From Dermabacter indicis (GTDB taxonomy: Bacteria; Actinomycetota; Actinomycetes; Actinomycetales; Dermabacteraceae), in assembly GCA_001403775.1 (NCBI GenBank), contig CYUG01000011.1, positions 333,051 through 397,050 of the forward strand: DNA of 64,000 nucleotides, in the 5' to 3' direction. Below the pieces are notes generated by a model. The model did not search any database. It had not been told where the DNA came from and saw only the letters and a program-made list of their open reading frames with translations. A program made the position numbers and the translations under genes. Below are positions 35,148 to 45,141 of this stretch, piece by piece. Every line of letters starts with the position of its first letter. Within the stretch, counting starts at the first letter, position 1.

Positions 35148-36068
35148 ATGGAGTTGCAGCAGATGCGCTATGCCGTGGCAGTCGCCGAGGAGCGGAGTTT
35201 CACCCGTGCCGCCGAACAGTGTTTCGTGGTCCAGTCAGCGCTGAGCCACCAGATCAAGGCGCTCGAACAGGAGATCGGGGTCCAGCTTTTTGCGCGCACC
35301 TCACGCCGCGTGGAACTCACCCCGGCGGGGGAGGCCTTCGTCCTGGCGGCACGGCAAAGCCTGGCCGCTGCCGAGCGTGCCGTCGTCGACGCCGCCGCAG
35401 CCGGCGGCGAGGTGCGCGGGTCTTTGAACATCGGAGTGATCCCCACCGTCACGGCCATCGACGTGTCGCACCTGCTCGCGTCTTTTCACACCAAACACCC
35501 CGCGGTTCGCATCGCGCTACGCACCGGAGGCAGCAAACAATTCCTGGGCGACATCCGCTCCGGTCAGCTCGACGTCGCCTTCCTCGGACTCGCGGAGAGC
35601 ACACCCCCGCACGGGGTCACCACCAGGGAACTCTCGAGAGAATCCCTGGTCGCGGTACTGCCAGCAGCACACCCACTGGCATCGAGCACGCACGTGACGC
35701 TGGAGGACCTCACCCACGAACGGTTCGTCGACTTTCCCAGAGGAACCGCCGGCCGGGCACAGGCCGACCTTGCATTCAGCGCGGCCGGCCTGCAACGCGA
35801 GGTGGCGTTCGAAGCGATGACCATCGATCTCATCCTCGGACTCATCCGCAACGGCCTGGCAACAGCCCTCCTATCCGCCCATGTTGTCCCCGCAGACCAC
35901 ACGCTGGCAGCAATCACCGTGCAGGACGCGCCACGGCGAGTGGAATACCTCGCCTGGAACGACTTCAACCCCAGCCCCGCCACCACCGCGTTCCTCGACG
36001 CCGTCACCCTCCATCACTCAGAGCACGCCGAGCATTCCGCGGACCTCTCTGACGAATCACCCTCGTGA
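35148..36068 (+). CDS. LysR-family transcriptional regulator
   Basis: A 306-aa LTTR. The N-terminal winged HTH (MELQQMRYAVAVAEERSFTR, then VQSALSHQIKALEQEIG) is followed by a type 2 periplasmic-binding-like effector domain (GSLNIGVIPTVTAIDVSHLL). Length is typical. The 79-bp gap to the divergent EamA gene should hold the operator, the usual LysR arrangement. The effector is unknown. Coding sequence ends just before a partial att-like sequence at 36,068. Confidence 0.9.
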   Translation: MELQQMRYAVAVAEERSFTRAAEQCFVVQSALSHQIKALEQEIGVQLFARTSRRVELTPAGEAFVLAARQSLAAAERAVVDAAAAGGEVRGSLNIGVIPTVTAIDVSHLLASFHTKHPAVRIALRTGGSKQFLGDIRSGQLDVAFLGLAESTPPHGVTTRELSRESLVAVLPAAHPLASSTHVTLEDLTHERFVDFPRGTAGRAQADLAFSAAGLQREVAFEAMTIDLILGLIRNGLATALLSAHVVPADHTLAAITVQDAPRRVEYLAWNDFNPSPATTAFLDAVTLHHSEHAEHSADLSDESPS

Positions 36069-36086
36069 CGTCTACCTAGCGGGATG
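36068..36086 (+). repeat. Third, partial att-like sequence
   Basis: ACGTCTACCTAGCGGGATG matches the first 19 bases of the right 43-bp repeat at 16 positions. It ends exactly where the truncated recombinase homology begins. Confidence 0.55.
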
Positions 36087-36087
36087 A

Positions 36088-37134
36088 AGCGCCCCCACCA
36101 AAGCGCCTCTGGGCTACCTCAACGTCCGCACCACCGATGCCCGAGGAAGCGAGTCCCGCGAGATCGAGATCGACCCCGAACGCGCCGACCTCGTCCGTTT
36201 CGCGTTCACCGCCTACGCCACCGGGGACTGGTCCCTGTCGCGCCTGGCCAAAGAACTCACAGCCCGCGGCCTGACCACCCGACCCACCCCCTCGCAGCCG
36301 GCCAAACCAGTCACCACCACCGGGCTGCACAAGATCCTGACCAACCCCTACTACCAGGGCACCGTCACCTTCTGCGGCGTCACCTACGAGGGCACCCACG
36401 AACCCCTCGTCGACGCCGAGACCTGGCTGCGCGTCCAAACCAACCTCGACGCCAACAACGCCTGCGGCGAACGACCACAGAAGTACGGCCACTACCTCAA
36501 AGGCACCCTGTACTGCGTCTGCGAAGCCAAGCTCAGGATCGAACGCCCCCGCGACAAGACCGGGGACCGCTACGAGTACTTCACCTGCTCCGGACGACGA
36601 CGCAAGACCACCAACTGCACTCGCTCCGCGATCCTCGCCGAACGCGCCGAAGCCGAGATCGAACGCACCTACCAGCGCAATTCCCTGAGCCCGGCTCAGG
36701 CTGAGCACGTCTGGAAGGTCCTCAACGACGTGTTCGACCAGCTCGAAGGATCCAGCGAGGACGAACGCAAGCTCCTGACTGCCCAGCGCGACAAGCTCGA
36801 AGCCGAACGCCTCAAACTCGCCCAAGCCCACTACGCCGACGCGATCCCCCTCGACCTCCTCAAAAGCGATCAAGACCGCATCCGCGCCAGCCTCGACCAG
36901 ATCACCACCTAGCTCGACAACCTCACCGACACCTACGCCAAGGCCCGAACAGGCTTGGACCAGCTCGCCGAACTCCTGGTCGGCCTCGACGACCTCTACA
37001 ACAAGTGCGAACCAGCCGAACGACGCATCCTCAACCGCGCCCTGTTCACCTGCATCACCATCGACGCCCCGGCGCGCGTCACCGCAGAAACAAAACTGCC
37101 CCGCCATCAAGCGGGGCAAGTTGCGATTTTCTAA
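36088..37134 (+). pseudogene. Large serine recombinase, N-terminally truncated with an internal stop
   Basis: The frame begins abruptly at APTKAPLGYLNVRTTDARG, the recombinase domain that follows the catalytic resolvase domain. The N-terminal ~150 residues, with the YxRxS serine, are missing. The zinc-ribbon region follows (KGTLYCVCEAKLRIER, CSGRRRKTTNC) and then the coiled coil. A TAG at 36910 interrupts it, and the frame resumes LDNLTDTYAKARTGLDQLAE to the stop at 37134. The 3' end forms a GCCCCGC/GCGGGGC hairpin (37098-37117) and directly abuts the right att-like repeat. Confidence 0.85.
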
Positions 37135-37138
37135 TCTT

Positions 37139-37181
37139 ACGTGGACCTAGCGGGAGGCTTGTCGAAACTTGCCCCGCCGTT
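37139..37181 (+). repeat. Right 43-bp att-like direct repeat
   Basis: Differs from 30836-30878 at two positions. It lies 4 bp after the recombinase stop, and Hachiman and the transfer genes follow. It may be the junction between two elements integrated in tandem. Confidence 0.8.
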
Positions 37182-37817
37182 GACTCTCATGGGTGTAGCG
37201 CACGAACACATCCGACAGCGAACTCGACGCTCTGCGTCTTCTGGAGCCACCCATACTCGCTGGCAGACAGACGCTCCCCATTGACGCAGCTCTACAGACA
37301 GCCCCAACCCGTTACGAGACGGCACCAAGCGATCCGAGATTGCATCTGATCTTGGTGGGAGTCGGCAACGACTAGCGCGGACGGGAGGTCCAACTGCGCA
37401 GTAGCTCAGCGTCGCAGACGGAGGTAGGCGAGCTGGCAAGCCGGCACAAACTACAGCTGGGTCGCTGGAGCGGCGGAACTCCCGCAGGTTCTCTGCCGGA
37501 GCAGTCAGAAGCTGGATGACAACGAGTGAGGCGGAAATCCGCGGCCTTCCTCAGGGCGAACGCTGACGCCCGCGCGCACGTGGTCCGCAGGTCGACGAAA
37601 CGGGCTCTCAAGCAAATTCGATGAGGCGCCTATGAAGGTGTTCTCAGGATCAAGATGGGAAGTAGATCGGGCACAAGCTCAGGTGCCCAGGCAGCTCATG
37701 CAAGACCGATTTCCACGTCATTCCAGGTCGCGGATCGTACAGAGTGCATCACACCGCCCCAGGCCTACATGGCCCTGGTCCGTTTCCGGCCACCGTCACA
37801 GAGACAGTGCCGACCAA
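37182..37817. other. No supported gene
   Basis: About 640 bp between the att-like repeat and the end of hamB. There are only short frames without ribosome-binding sites or domains, and no clear terminator for hamB. Confidence 0.4.
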
Positions 37818-40382
37818 CTATCCTGCGCGCCAGCGTCGCTCGGAAATAATTTGTCGTTGCGCCATGATCTCGCGTGCGGCGAAGGCAGGTAGTTCAAGCT
37901 GCTCCACGTCAACATTCTCGATCCAAGCTGTGCATGCCGCAGGAGAGAGCGCGGGATCCAGCACAAACTCCGCAATGGCGCGAGTAGTGGCCCTTGATAA
38001 CCCAATCGAGATGAAGGACATGTCAGTTGGCCGTGGCACTCCGAGTTCAAGCATCATCTCGATATCGACGACATCAACATTTATCTGCCGACCAAGTTCT
38101 CCCGCAGCTTGTGCCACGACGTCGGCAAAGCAGGATAAATACCTTGGAGCCTCAAAACACGCAATGTCCTCTACGTCCGCCATCACCTTGCGGATCAGGC
38201 TCGGATAGGAGACTTCCTTGCCTTGATCGCGTTGCCACCTCGCACGGTTGTCGATGATGACGCTAAGCGGCACGCCCCTCATCCAGTGAACGATGAGACG
38301 CGCGAGCGACAAGCGACGAGACTCCGGCTCGAACGATCCGCCCAGATGCTCAGCAACATAGTCCAGCGCGGTCTTGTACTCATCGAACGCATCATCGCTA
38401 GTTGGGGGTACGAGAGCAAGTTCCTCCGGGTGTCCGTTCGCCAAGACAGCCTCCAAGAGGCGCTGCATCGATGTCGGACTGATACCTGCGTGCTTCTTCA
38501 CCAGGGCCGGACGAATCCGGAGAGTTGGCGCCACACGCCCAAGTGCTTCAGCGATCCGGTCGGTGTCTTCTCCCCTTAATGCGACACCATGAATCCCAAT
38601 CAGATTCCCGTCAGACATGAAACGCCCAGCCAGCCAGTTGAAGGCTGATTCGAGCTCCGGAGGCGTCTCACGATCAGCTTTGCGTGCGCCACGGTCGATA
38701 TATTCGATCACGCTAGCTACGTTGGATAGTGTCGCAGTCGCCGCGGGAACGATCGATGACCGCTCTCGCCTCCCGGGCCTTTCAGGCCAAGCTCTCGCAT
38801 CTGAAGTATCGACACAGAATACATTCCCCTGAAATTCCGTCCCCCATCTACCAGCTCTTCCTGCCAGATTCCAAAAGTCTGGCATAGGCATATGCATCCT
38901 CGGCCCTTTACGTGGAGCACGCAGGAACAGGTTTCTGCACGGCAGATTGACGCCCTCAAGAAGAGTGGAAGTGCATACCAGGTATCTGATCTCCCCGCAC
39001 TTGAATAGCTCCTCGACCTTCGCCTTGAGCACGAGGGGCATGTCGCCATAGTGGAACGCGATACCCCGCTTGGCAAACTCGGCCAGCTGAAACCTCTCGT
39101 GCACGACACCTTTAGAAAAGTCGACCAATTCGCGAATGGCGTCAGAATCTATCGCAAGGTCTTCACCGAGAGCATCGAATATGGTTCGCGCAAACTTCTC
39201 CGCTTCAGCCGGCCCATTCGCAAAAACAAGATTCCCTGTGGAGAAGCCCCCAATCGCGGCAGCGATGAGAGGAACCTTCTGCCCAACGCCATCTGGGGCA
39301 AGGGGTAATTCAATCTCACCAACCTCCCGCTCCTCACCCTCATACACAAGTGAGAGCACATAGCGGCGCGGCTTCCGAGGGACTTGGTTGACGAAGACGA
39401 GGTTCTGATTCACTGTCACCGTCTCGCCGACAAGCGCGGCTTTGCGCTCCTGTGAAGTTGTGGGATCTAGCAGTACGCCGGGATTAGACGACAAAGGACT
39501 CGCGAACACTAACCGAATATTAGGGTCTCTGCGAAGGGCTTCGTCAAGCACTTGCGTTAGCAGTATACCGCGAGTGCCATCGGCGATCTTCTGAGCTTCG
39601 TCCACAAAGATCACTGATGGCTTAAACTGCGGCAACCGTTGGTGTAGGAGGTGAAGGCGCTCTTGCGTGAGCACAAAAACCTGTCGTTCGAAGTCAACAA
39701 TCTCAGGGTCCCACGGGAGAGTATGAACACCCACGCTTTCATCAAGTTTAGATCGGAAGACCTCGCTAACCTCTTCAACTAGGGCTCTGGTGGGCGCTAT
39801 GTATACCAGTCGCACAGGCGTCGCCCCTCGCAGTTCCGCAAGCATCCACTCACGAATGATGTACGACTTACCTGCGGATGTCGGCGCGGATACAGTTACC
39901 CAGTCATTGGCAGACGCAAGCTCCCAGAACGCCTTTTGGAAGGGATTTGCGTCGATAACGGCGCCGTTCGGAAGAGTTACCGTTAGTTCAGCCCGACGAC
40001 CAAGAGCATCAAGAACGAGTGCTGACGAATTCGCTTCGATCGATGTCAGGATACTCTCGTCACGATCGCGCGCTAAAGCGATTGCCGGCTGATTCCCCAC
40101 TCGATCTAGTAGAAGAACGGCGGCGGCGCGCTGCTCGTCGGTGCTTTGGCGTGACCGCAGGCAACCTTGCGCAACACGCAGCACGGCATCCTGGGCAACC
40201 TCATTCATTTCTGTTGTTAGCGCACTCGCGCACACCAAGAGGAAAGCCCAGTCAGGTTCAGGGGCAGGAGAAGCGGAGTCGTCTACCAAAGACACATCTG
40301 CCCGTACCGAACTAACCGCTATCTCTTCAAGTCCAGCTCGGAACCGGCTAAGGGCGAGCACCCGATCAGAAAACTCGCTCAC
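37818..40382 (-). CDS. hamB: Hachiman anti-phage system helicase HamB
   Basis: An 854-aa SF2 helicase. Walker A is APTSAGKS (~166-173), Ia IAPTRALVEEV, motif II DEAQ (~261-264), motif III-like FASPLSSN, motif V TSTLLEGVNLPC and motif VI AGRAGRWG (~507-514). Helicases of this Ski2/RecQ-like type with an adjacent DUF1837 gene form Hachiman, a two-gene phage defence system in which the helicase senses damaged or phage DNA and releases the HamA nuclease. GTG 40382 overlaps the hamA stop (GTGA), so the two are coupled. No lesions seen. Confidence 0.88.
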   Translation of the reverse strand: MSEFSDRVLALSRFRAGLEEIAVSSVRADVSLVDDSASPAPEPDWAFLLVCASALTTEMNEVAQDAVLRVAQGCLRSRQSTDEQRAAAVLLLDRVGNQPAIALARDRDESILTSIEANSSALVLDALGRRAELTVTLPNGAVIDANPFQKAFWELASANDWVTVSAPTSAGKSYIIREWMLAELRGATPVRLVYIAPTRALVEEVSEVFRSKLDESVGVHTLPWDPEIVDFERQVFVLTQERLHLLHQRLPQFKPSVIFVDEAQKIADGTRGILLTQVLDEALRRDPNIRLVFASPLSSNPGVLLDPTTSQERKAALVGETVTVNQNLVFVNQVPRKPRRYVLSLVYEGEEREVGEIELPLAPDGVGQKVPLIAAAIGGFSTGNLVFANGPAEAEKFARTIFDALGEDLAIDSDAIRELVDFSKGVVHERFQLAEFAKRGIAFHYGDMPLVLKAKVEELFKCGEIRYLVCTSTLLEGVNLPCRNLFLRAPRKGPRMHMPMPDFWNLAGRAGRWGTEFQGNVFCVDTSDARAWPERPGRRERSSIVPAATATLSNVASVIEYIDRGARKADRETPPELESAFNWLAGRFMSDGNLIGIHGVALRGEDTDRIAEALGRVAPTLRIRPALVKKHAGISPTSMQRLLEAVLANGHPEELALVPPTSDDAFDEYKTALDYVAEHLGGSFEPESRRLSLARLIVHWMRGVPLSVIIDNRARWQRDQGKEVSYPSLIRKVMADVEDIACFEAPRYLSCFADVVAQAAGELGRQINVDVVDIEMMLELGVPRPTDMSFISIGLSRATTRAIAEFVLDPALSPAACTAWIENVDVEQLELPAFAAREIMAQRQIISERRWRAG

Positions 40383-41404
40383 GAATTAACCTCGATCCGA
40401 AGCTCCGCCTTGATCGCCCTTCGAAATTCACCGATAGACGGCATTGGGAAAAAGAACACTTCGACAGCATGTCCAGTCAGGGAACGATTCTCAAGGCGAT
40501 TCCGCATTGATTTCACCCAGCCAATTATAGCTTTGTCCAGTTCGGTCTTCACTAATACTTCTTCACGTGGAAGCTTTGGATAGTTCTCATGCGCAAACCC
40601 GATAAGACAGGCACCACGCATCTCGACATTCGCCGAAAGGACCGATTTGTCGTTGAAGTACTCGAGCAGTCGGGCCGTCACCTCTGCGTTTCCAGCGTCG
40701 GCATAATGCCGGATCAGGAAGACATCCTGCTCATGAGCGGTACCCAACAGATACGGCGCGATACTGTCCATGCAATCTGTCATCGCGTTAGCGACCGAAT
40801 CATAGAGCTTTGCTTCACCCCAATAGACAGCTAGATCCCCGTTATCAAGGAGGTTCGCATGGACTCCGTCAGCACCATGATACTGCATCTCAGTACTCGT
40901 CTTTAGAGACATTTTGTTAAGGATCTGCGGTATCTGGAGCCCTTTTTCAAGTAGCGTATACAGAAGGAGTTCCGCGCCCTCCCCTGTATTGACCTGAGTC
41001 TGAGTGAATAGGCGTGCCGCTTCGTTAGCTAGACGAGTAATCTCCGGAATCTGCCTGTCTGGAGATAGTTGCCCAACCTTCTGAATTTCCGTCCGTGGGA
41101 TGCAGTAGTTGACGATTTGATTCGCAAGCTGCTGCGCTAGCACCTTGAGGCGAGGGACGCCTGAAGGGTCACTTCGAAGAAAGTGGCAGCGCACAATCGA
41201 GCGCGTGCCTTCAATAGCGATCGGTTCGCCGTAAGTAACAATCGAACTTTCTACTTCGTCCCAGCCGCCCCGCACGAGACGCTGAACCGCTTTGATCAAC
41301 GGCGCCTGTTCTTCAACCGCAGCCTGAGCCGCCTCGTTAATCATGCGATCGAGCCAATCTTGCTCCGGGCGGGCGAAGCGACGACACGCACTCCTGGGCT
41401 CCAC
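40379..41404 (-). CDS. hamA: Hachiman anti-phage system effector HamA (DUF1837)
   Basis: A 341-aa protein from GTG 41404; ATG 41344 is a possible shorter start, and neither has a good ribosome-binding site. The DUF1837 core shows GEGAELLLYTLLE (~141-153), KMSLKTSTEMQYHGADGVHA (~164-183) and YWGEAKLYDS (~194-203). The E...D...ExK arrangement resembles a PD-(D/E)xK-type nuclease active site. Known HamA proteins degrade DNA when HamB detects infection. The pair sits in the large element's left end, a common location for defence cargo. Confidence 0.87.
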   Translation of the reverse strand: MEPRSACRRFARPEQDWLDRMINEAAQAAVEEQAPLIKAVQRLVRGGWDEVESSIVTYGEPIAIEGTRSIVRCHFLRSDPSGVPRLKVLAQQLANQIVNYCIPRTEIQKVGQLSPDRQIPEITRLANEAARLFTQTQVNTGEGAELLLYTLLEKGLQIPQILNKMSLKTSTEMQYHGADGVHANLLDNGDLAVYWGEAKLYDSVANAMTDCMDSIAPYLLGTAHEQDVFLIRHYADAGNAEVTARLLEYFNDKSVLSANVEMRGACLIGFAHENYPKLPREEVLVKTELDKAIIGWVKSMRNRLENRSLTGHAVEVFFFPMPSIGEFRRAIKAELRIEVNS

Positions 41405-41715
41405 GAATCTTGTTGGTTCACCATCGACTTCCTCAGCTGAGGGTCGAGTGGACAGAAACGACCCGGGTCAGAGTCTCGCGTCAACCATTCTACCCGTATC
41501 GTCATGGCCATGACTGGGCGACACGTCGACGCCGACAGCCGTGTTGCTCCGAAGCCACAGGTCGGGTGCCGCTGTGCACAACCAAGGGGTACCGGTACCT
41601 CGCAGACTCCGACGTGCGGCACGGGCAGTCGCATCGATGGCAGTTAAGGGGCACGAGGCTGAAACAGGCGGCTCCAGATGACATAGCCCGGTCAGGAAAT
41701 TGTGGTGTCTCGCCA
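41405..41715. other. Intergenic between hamA and the relaxase C-terminal piece
   Basis: About 310 bp that should hold the hamAB promoter. A GGTACCGGTACC palindrome lies near 41,588. No gene supported. Confidence 0.4.
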
Positions 41716-43581
41716 TTACAGGTCGAGGTGCCGCGTCGCCTGGTTGGCGGACCGCCGAGGCTCGTTCTCGATGGTCGGGCGGGTCAGCGTTCGTAATGCT
41801 GTTTCGGCGCGGGCGTGGTCGATCTTCTGCGCTGTGCTCTCCGGTGGGGCGCCGAGCGGTGCCGGGTCGGTGATCTGGTAGCGATCACGGTAAGCGGCAA
41901 CGACGAGCGCGCTGCGTCGCCATTGCTGCCGCGCTCGCTCACCGGCGAGCATCGGACCGAGCGCCGTGGTCCAGGGCTCGTGGGTCTGGAGGGCGGTGTC
42001 GAGGACGGCTTCTGCTCGGGTTTCGATGAGTTGGCGACGCTCGGTCAGGGCTTGCTGCATGTCGGGGGTCATGGGGCCGGTGGCTTCGGGAATCAGGCCG
42101 GCGATGAGACGCAGGGCCTGGCGGGTGCGGCCGGAGCCGGCGGGTCGAGTAGTGACGCGGGCGAGGCGGTAGTGGATGACGAAGGCTATGTCGTCGGCGT
42201 CGGCGAACCCGCGCGCTGCGATGAGGCGTGGCAGGAGGGTGTCGACGTTGTGGTGGTTGGCTTCGGCCCGGCGCAGTTCCGCGGTCAGGACGCCGAAGGC
42301 GTCGGAGTCGATGACGGCTTGCGCTTGGTCGGTAGTGAGGCCGCTGGTGGTGAGGAGGGTGGTCCAGCGGTCGTGTTGGGCTGCGGCGGCGATGGTTTCG
42401 TATTCGGCGGCGAGTTGGGCGATCGAGCCCCACCGCTCCTGCTCGGCGGTGATGGTCTCGTGCGCCGACAGCTCAGCACCGCTGTGTTGGAGCACGCCGT
42501 AGAGGACCGTGCGGGCGGTGGCGTCGGGATTGTCGCCCGGATGCGACATGGCGTGATCATCGGGGCGGTCGAGGATGACGTAGGCCTGGTTCGATTCCCG
42601 TCCACGGGTCATGGCGACGTACAGGTTCTCCCTGGTGGTGGTGGGTTCGACGAGGACGTGGGCGGTGTCGGTGGTGAGGCCTTGGGCGCGGTGGGCGGTA
42701 ACGGCGTAGCCGAGGTCGACGTGATCGGCCACGTAGTCGGCGGGCAGGACGATGCTGTTGCCGAACCGGGCACCGGATCGACGAATCGTGACAGACCCAT
42801 CGCCGCGCACGGCGGTGATGGTCCAGGTTTGGTCGTTGCGGACCCAGCCGTGCCGGTTCCGCAGCCGCCGATCATTGTGGCGGGTGATGATCGTGTCACC
42901 CACGCCCACTGCCGATCCGTCGGACAGGGTGATTTCGGGGCCGGGTTTCAGCGTGCCGTCGAGGATGAGGTCGGCGCGGGCGCGGATGTTGAGGGCGCTG
43001 ACGTTCTCGCGGGTTTCGGCTATCAGCACCGACGCCAACCCCTGCTGTCGGTCGTGGCGCCAGGCGGTGTAGGCGGCATCGGTCATGGCCTCGGCGTCGC
43101 CATCGTAGATGCGGTCATGTGCCAGGTAGGTGTCGATGACTGGGGTGCGACCGTGCCGCAGTTGCAGGGATGCGGTCTTCTCCCAGGCGTGGGTGAAGCG
43201 GTGGACATCGACCAGTTCGGGGGCATCGTGGCGGTCGTGGATCAACAGGCTGAACGCACCCCCGGCATCGACGGACTGGAGCTGTGCGTAGTCACCGACC
43301 AGCAGCACCTTCGCCCCGGCCTCCTCAGCGGCCTTCGTGATCCGGTCGAGCGAGAGGGTGCCTGCGAGGGAGGCTTCGTCGATGATGACCAGCTGCCCGG
43401 CTTGGAAGGTGGCGCCGGTGTGTTGGTGGGCGGTCCACCACTTCGCCGTATTCTCCGTGGCGATTCCCAGATCGTCGGCCAGCACTTGCGCCGCCACCGC
43501 CGACGGGGCCAACCCCACCACCGACCCGGCACCATGCTCTGCTTCCCATGCCCGGCGCAAGGCGTTCATCGCCGTCGTCTT
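41716..43581 (-). pseudogene. MobF relaxase/helicase, C-terminal piece (separated by the nested element)
   Basis: From the AAG codon at 43581 this frame reads KTTAMNALRRAWEAEHGAGS, starting inside Walker A. It continues with the TraA/RecD-like SF1 helicase: Walker B VIIDEASLAG, motif III LLVGDYAQLQSV, and GYAVTAHRAQGLTTDTAHVL with the late motif YVAMTRGRESN. It ends with a helical tail at 41716, for 621 aa. The open frame extends to 43620 through element sequence (GRYAGQTRHVD). It joins in frame with the piece at 54,025-55,575 to give about 1138 aa, a normal MobF length. Confidence 0.9.
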
Positions 43582-43601
43582 GTCGACGTGTCGGGTTTGA
43601 C
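43580..43601 (-). repeat. Attachment junction, recombinase side
   Basis: Minus strand: arm GTCAAACCCGACACGTCGAC (43601-43582), then core AA (43581-43580), then relaxase GACGACGGCG. Together with the other junction it defines the attP arms. Confidence 0.8.
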
Positions 43602-43634
43602 CGGCGTACCTACCAGGCAACGAGGGAGGTCGTC

Positions 43635-45119
43635 ATGGACGGCACAGCAGCAAGCAGCGGTGTGGAGCAAGTGGTGGTGTACCTGCGCATCTCCGAGAAT
43701 CGTACCGGCGCAGAAGCCGGGGTAGAGCGGCAACGGCAGGGCTGTCTAGAGTTGTGCTCTCGGCTCGGGATCAGCGATCCGGCGATCTTCATGGACAACG
43801 ACATCTCGGCCTACTCGGGAAAGAAGCGCCCCGGATACCTCGATCTACTCGAACGGGTGAAGCTCGGGCCGTCGCGGATCGTCGCGTGGCATGTGGATCG
43901 CCTCTACCGTCGCCCACGCGAGCTGGAAGACCTCATCGACCTCGTGGAAGCCCATCCGATCAGGATCGAGACCGTCAAGGGCGGCGCGTTCGACCTGAAC
44001 ACCCACGAAGGACGTCTCATGGCGCGGCAGCTCGTCGCGATCGCTTCCTATGAGTCCGGGCACAAGGCCGACCGCATCCGCCGGGCGAACCAGCAGAAGG
44101 CCGAGCGCGGTGACTGGCACGGGGGTGCGAAGTACGGGTACGGCATCGGCGGCGTCCTCATCCCCGAAGAGGCCGCGGTGATCCGGGAGATGGCCGACCG
44201 GTTCCTCGCGGGACAGTCGGTGCGGCAGATCACCAGGTGGCTCAACCGCGACGGCGGGCCAACACCGCCATCGAAGGGCAAGAGCCGGTTAAACGTGTGG
44301 CACGAGAGCGCCGTCGGCTCAATCCTGTGCTCGGCACGCATCTCCGGGCAACGCGCCTACGAACCAGCCTCCAAGACGACCGCGACGTGGGAACGGCGCG
44401 ACCGGGCGATCCTGGGGCCGGGGAACTGGGAGGCGATCATCGCCCCGGACGAGACAGCGCGTATCCGGGCGGTGTTCAACCATCCCGACCGGCGCGTGGG
44501 CCGCTCGTCCAAGAGCCTGCTGGCAGGGCTGATCACCTGCGCCAAATGCGGCAACACCCTCGTCTCATCCGGGCTCCACCGGGGTGAGACCTCGATCGGG
44601 AAGCGACGCTTCTACCGCTGCCTCCCCCTCCCCGGTCGCTCGGAGCGCGGCGGACTCGTCGTGTCCGCACACGGCATCGAGACACTGGTAAGCGAGGCCA
44701 TGATCACCCGCCTCGCCGCGACCACACTGCCCACCGCCTCACCAGGTGAGGACGCGGGAGTGTCGGCGGCGATGGAGCAGATCACCGCCGCACGGCAGCG
44801 AATGGAGGACATGGCCCGCGACTACGGCGCGGGCCTCCTTTCCCGCACCGAGCTACACGCCGCGAAGACCGCCGCCACCGCGACCATTACGAATGCCGAA
44901 CTCGTGCTTGGGCGTAGTGCGAAGTCGTCGGCGTTGAAAGGCATCCCCATCGGCGACGAGCAGGCACTACGGCACGCTTGGGAGGTGGAGTGGTCGATCC
45001 CGCAGAAGCGGGCGATCATCGCCGCCCTGATCGACACCCTCATCGTCAAACCCGCAGAACCCGGCAAGACCGGGGCGAGGTTCCGGCCCGAACGTGTGGA
45101 ACTCACCTTCAAAGCCTGA
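43635..45119 (+). CDS. Large serine recombinase (integrase) of the nested element
   Basis: A 494-aa large serine recombinase. The resolvase domain shows YLRIS (catalytic Ser20), AWHVDRLYRRPREL, and FDLNTHEGRLMARQLVAIAS with the DRIRRAN region. The recombinase domain begins GDWHGGAKYGYGIGG, and the zinc ribbon has TCAKCGNTLVSSG and RFYRC. A coiled-coil segment follows, and the protein ends FRPERVELTFKA. ATG 43635 has GGGAGG upstream. It appears intact, unlike the recombinase of element A, and should catalyse integration at the Walker A codons of MobF genes. Excision would need a directionality factor. Confidence 0.93.
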   Translation: MDGTAASSGVEQVVVYLRISENRTGAEAGVERQRQGCLELCSRLGISDPAIFMDNDISAYSGKKRPGYLDLLERVKLGPSRIVAWHVDRLYRRPRELEDLIDLVEAHPIRIETVKGGAFDLNTHEGRLMARQLVAIASYESGHKADRIRRANQQKAERGDWHGGAKYGYGIGGVLIPEEAAVIREMADRFLAGQSVRQITRWLNRDGGPTPPSKGKSRLNVWHESAVGSILCSARISGQRAYEPASKTTATWERRDRAILGPGNWEAIIAPDETARIRAVFNHPDRRVGRSSKSLLAGLITCAKCGNTLVSSGLHRGETSIGKRRFYRCLPLPGRSERGGLVVSAHGIETLVSEAMITRLAATTLPTASPGEDAGVSAAMEQITAARQRMEDMARDYGAGLLSRTELHAAKTAATATITNAELVLGRSAKSSALKGIPIGDEQALRHAWEVEWSIPQKRAIIAALIDTLIVKPAEPGKTGARFRPERVELTFKA

Positions 45120-45141
45120 CACCCACCGCGCACCCGCGAGA

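Larger units (their letters stand above)
30836..37181. mobile_element. Integrated element A, about 6.3 kb, with decayed serine recombinase
   Basis: Bounded by the two 43-bp repeats. It carries AraC, VOC and DUF1801 genes, a small membrane protein, an MFS remnant, an NAD(P)-binding protein, an EamA exporter and a LysR regulator, and ends with a serine recombinase lacking its catalytic domain. Several cargo genes are broken, so the element looks old and can no longer excise by itself. It abuts the larger element carrying Hachiman and the transfer genes, which suggests accretion at one attachment site. Confidence 0.65.

Noticed and set aside
34334-36052. A 572-codon plus-strand frame across the EamA and LysR genes
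   Set aside because: It spans two real genes in other frames and is Arg/His/Pro-rich without domains.
41815-43725. A 636-codon plus-strand frame overlapping the relaxase C-terminal piece
   Set aside because: Gly/Val/Asp-rich shadow of the relaxase, which shows clear helicase motifs on the minus strand.
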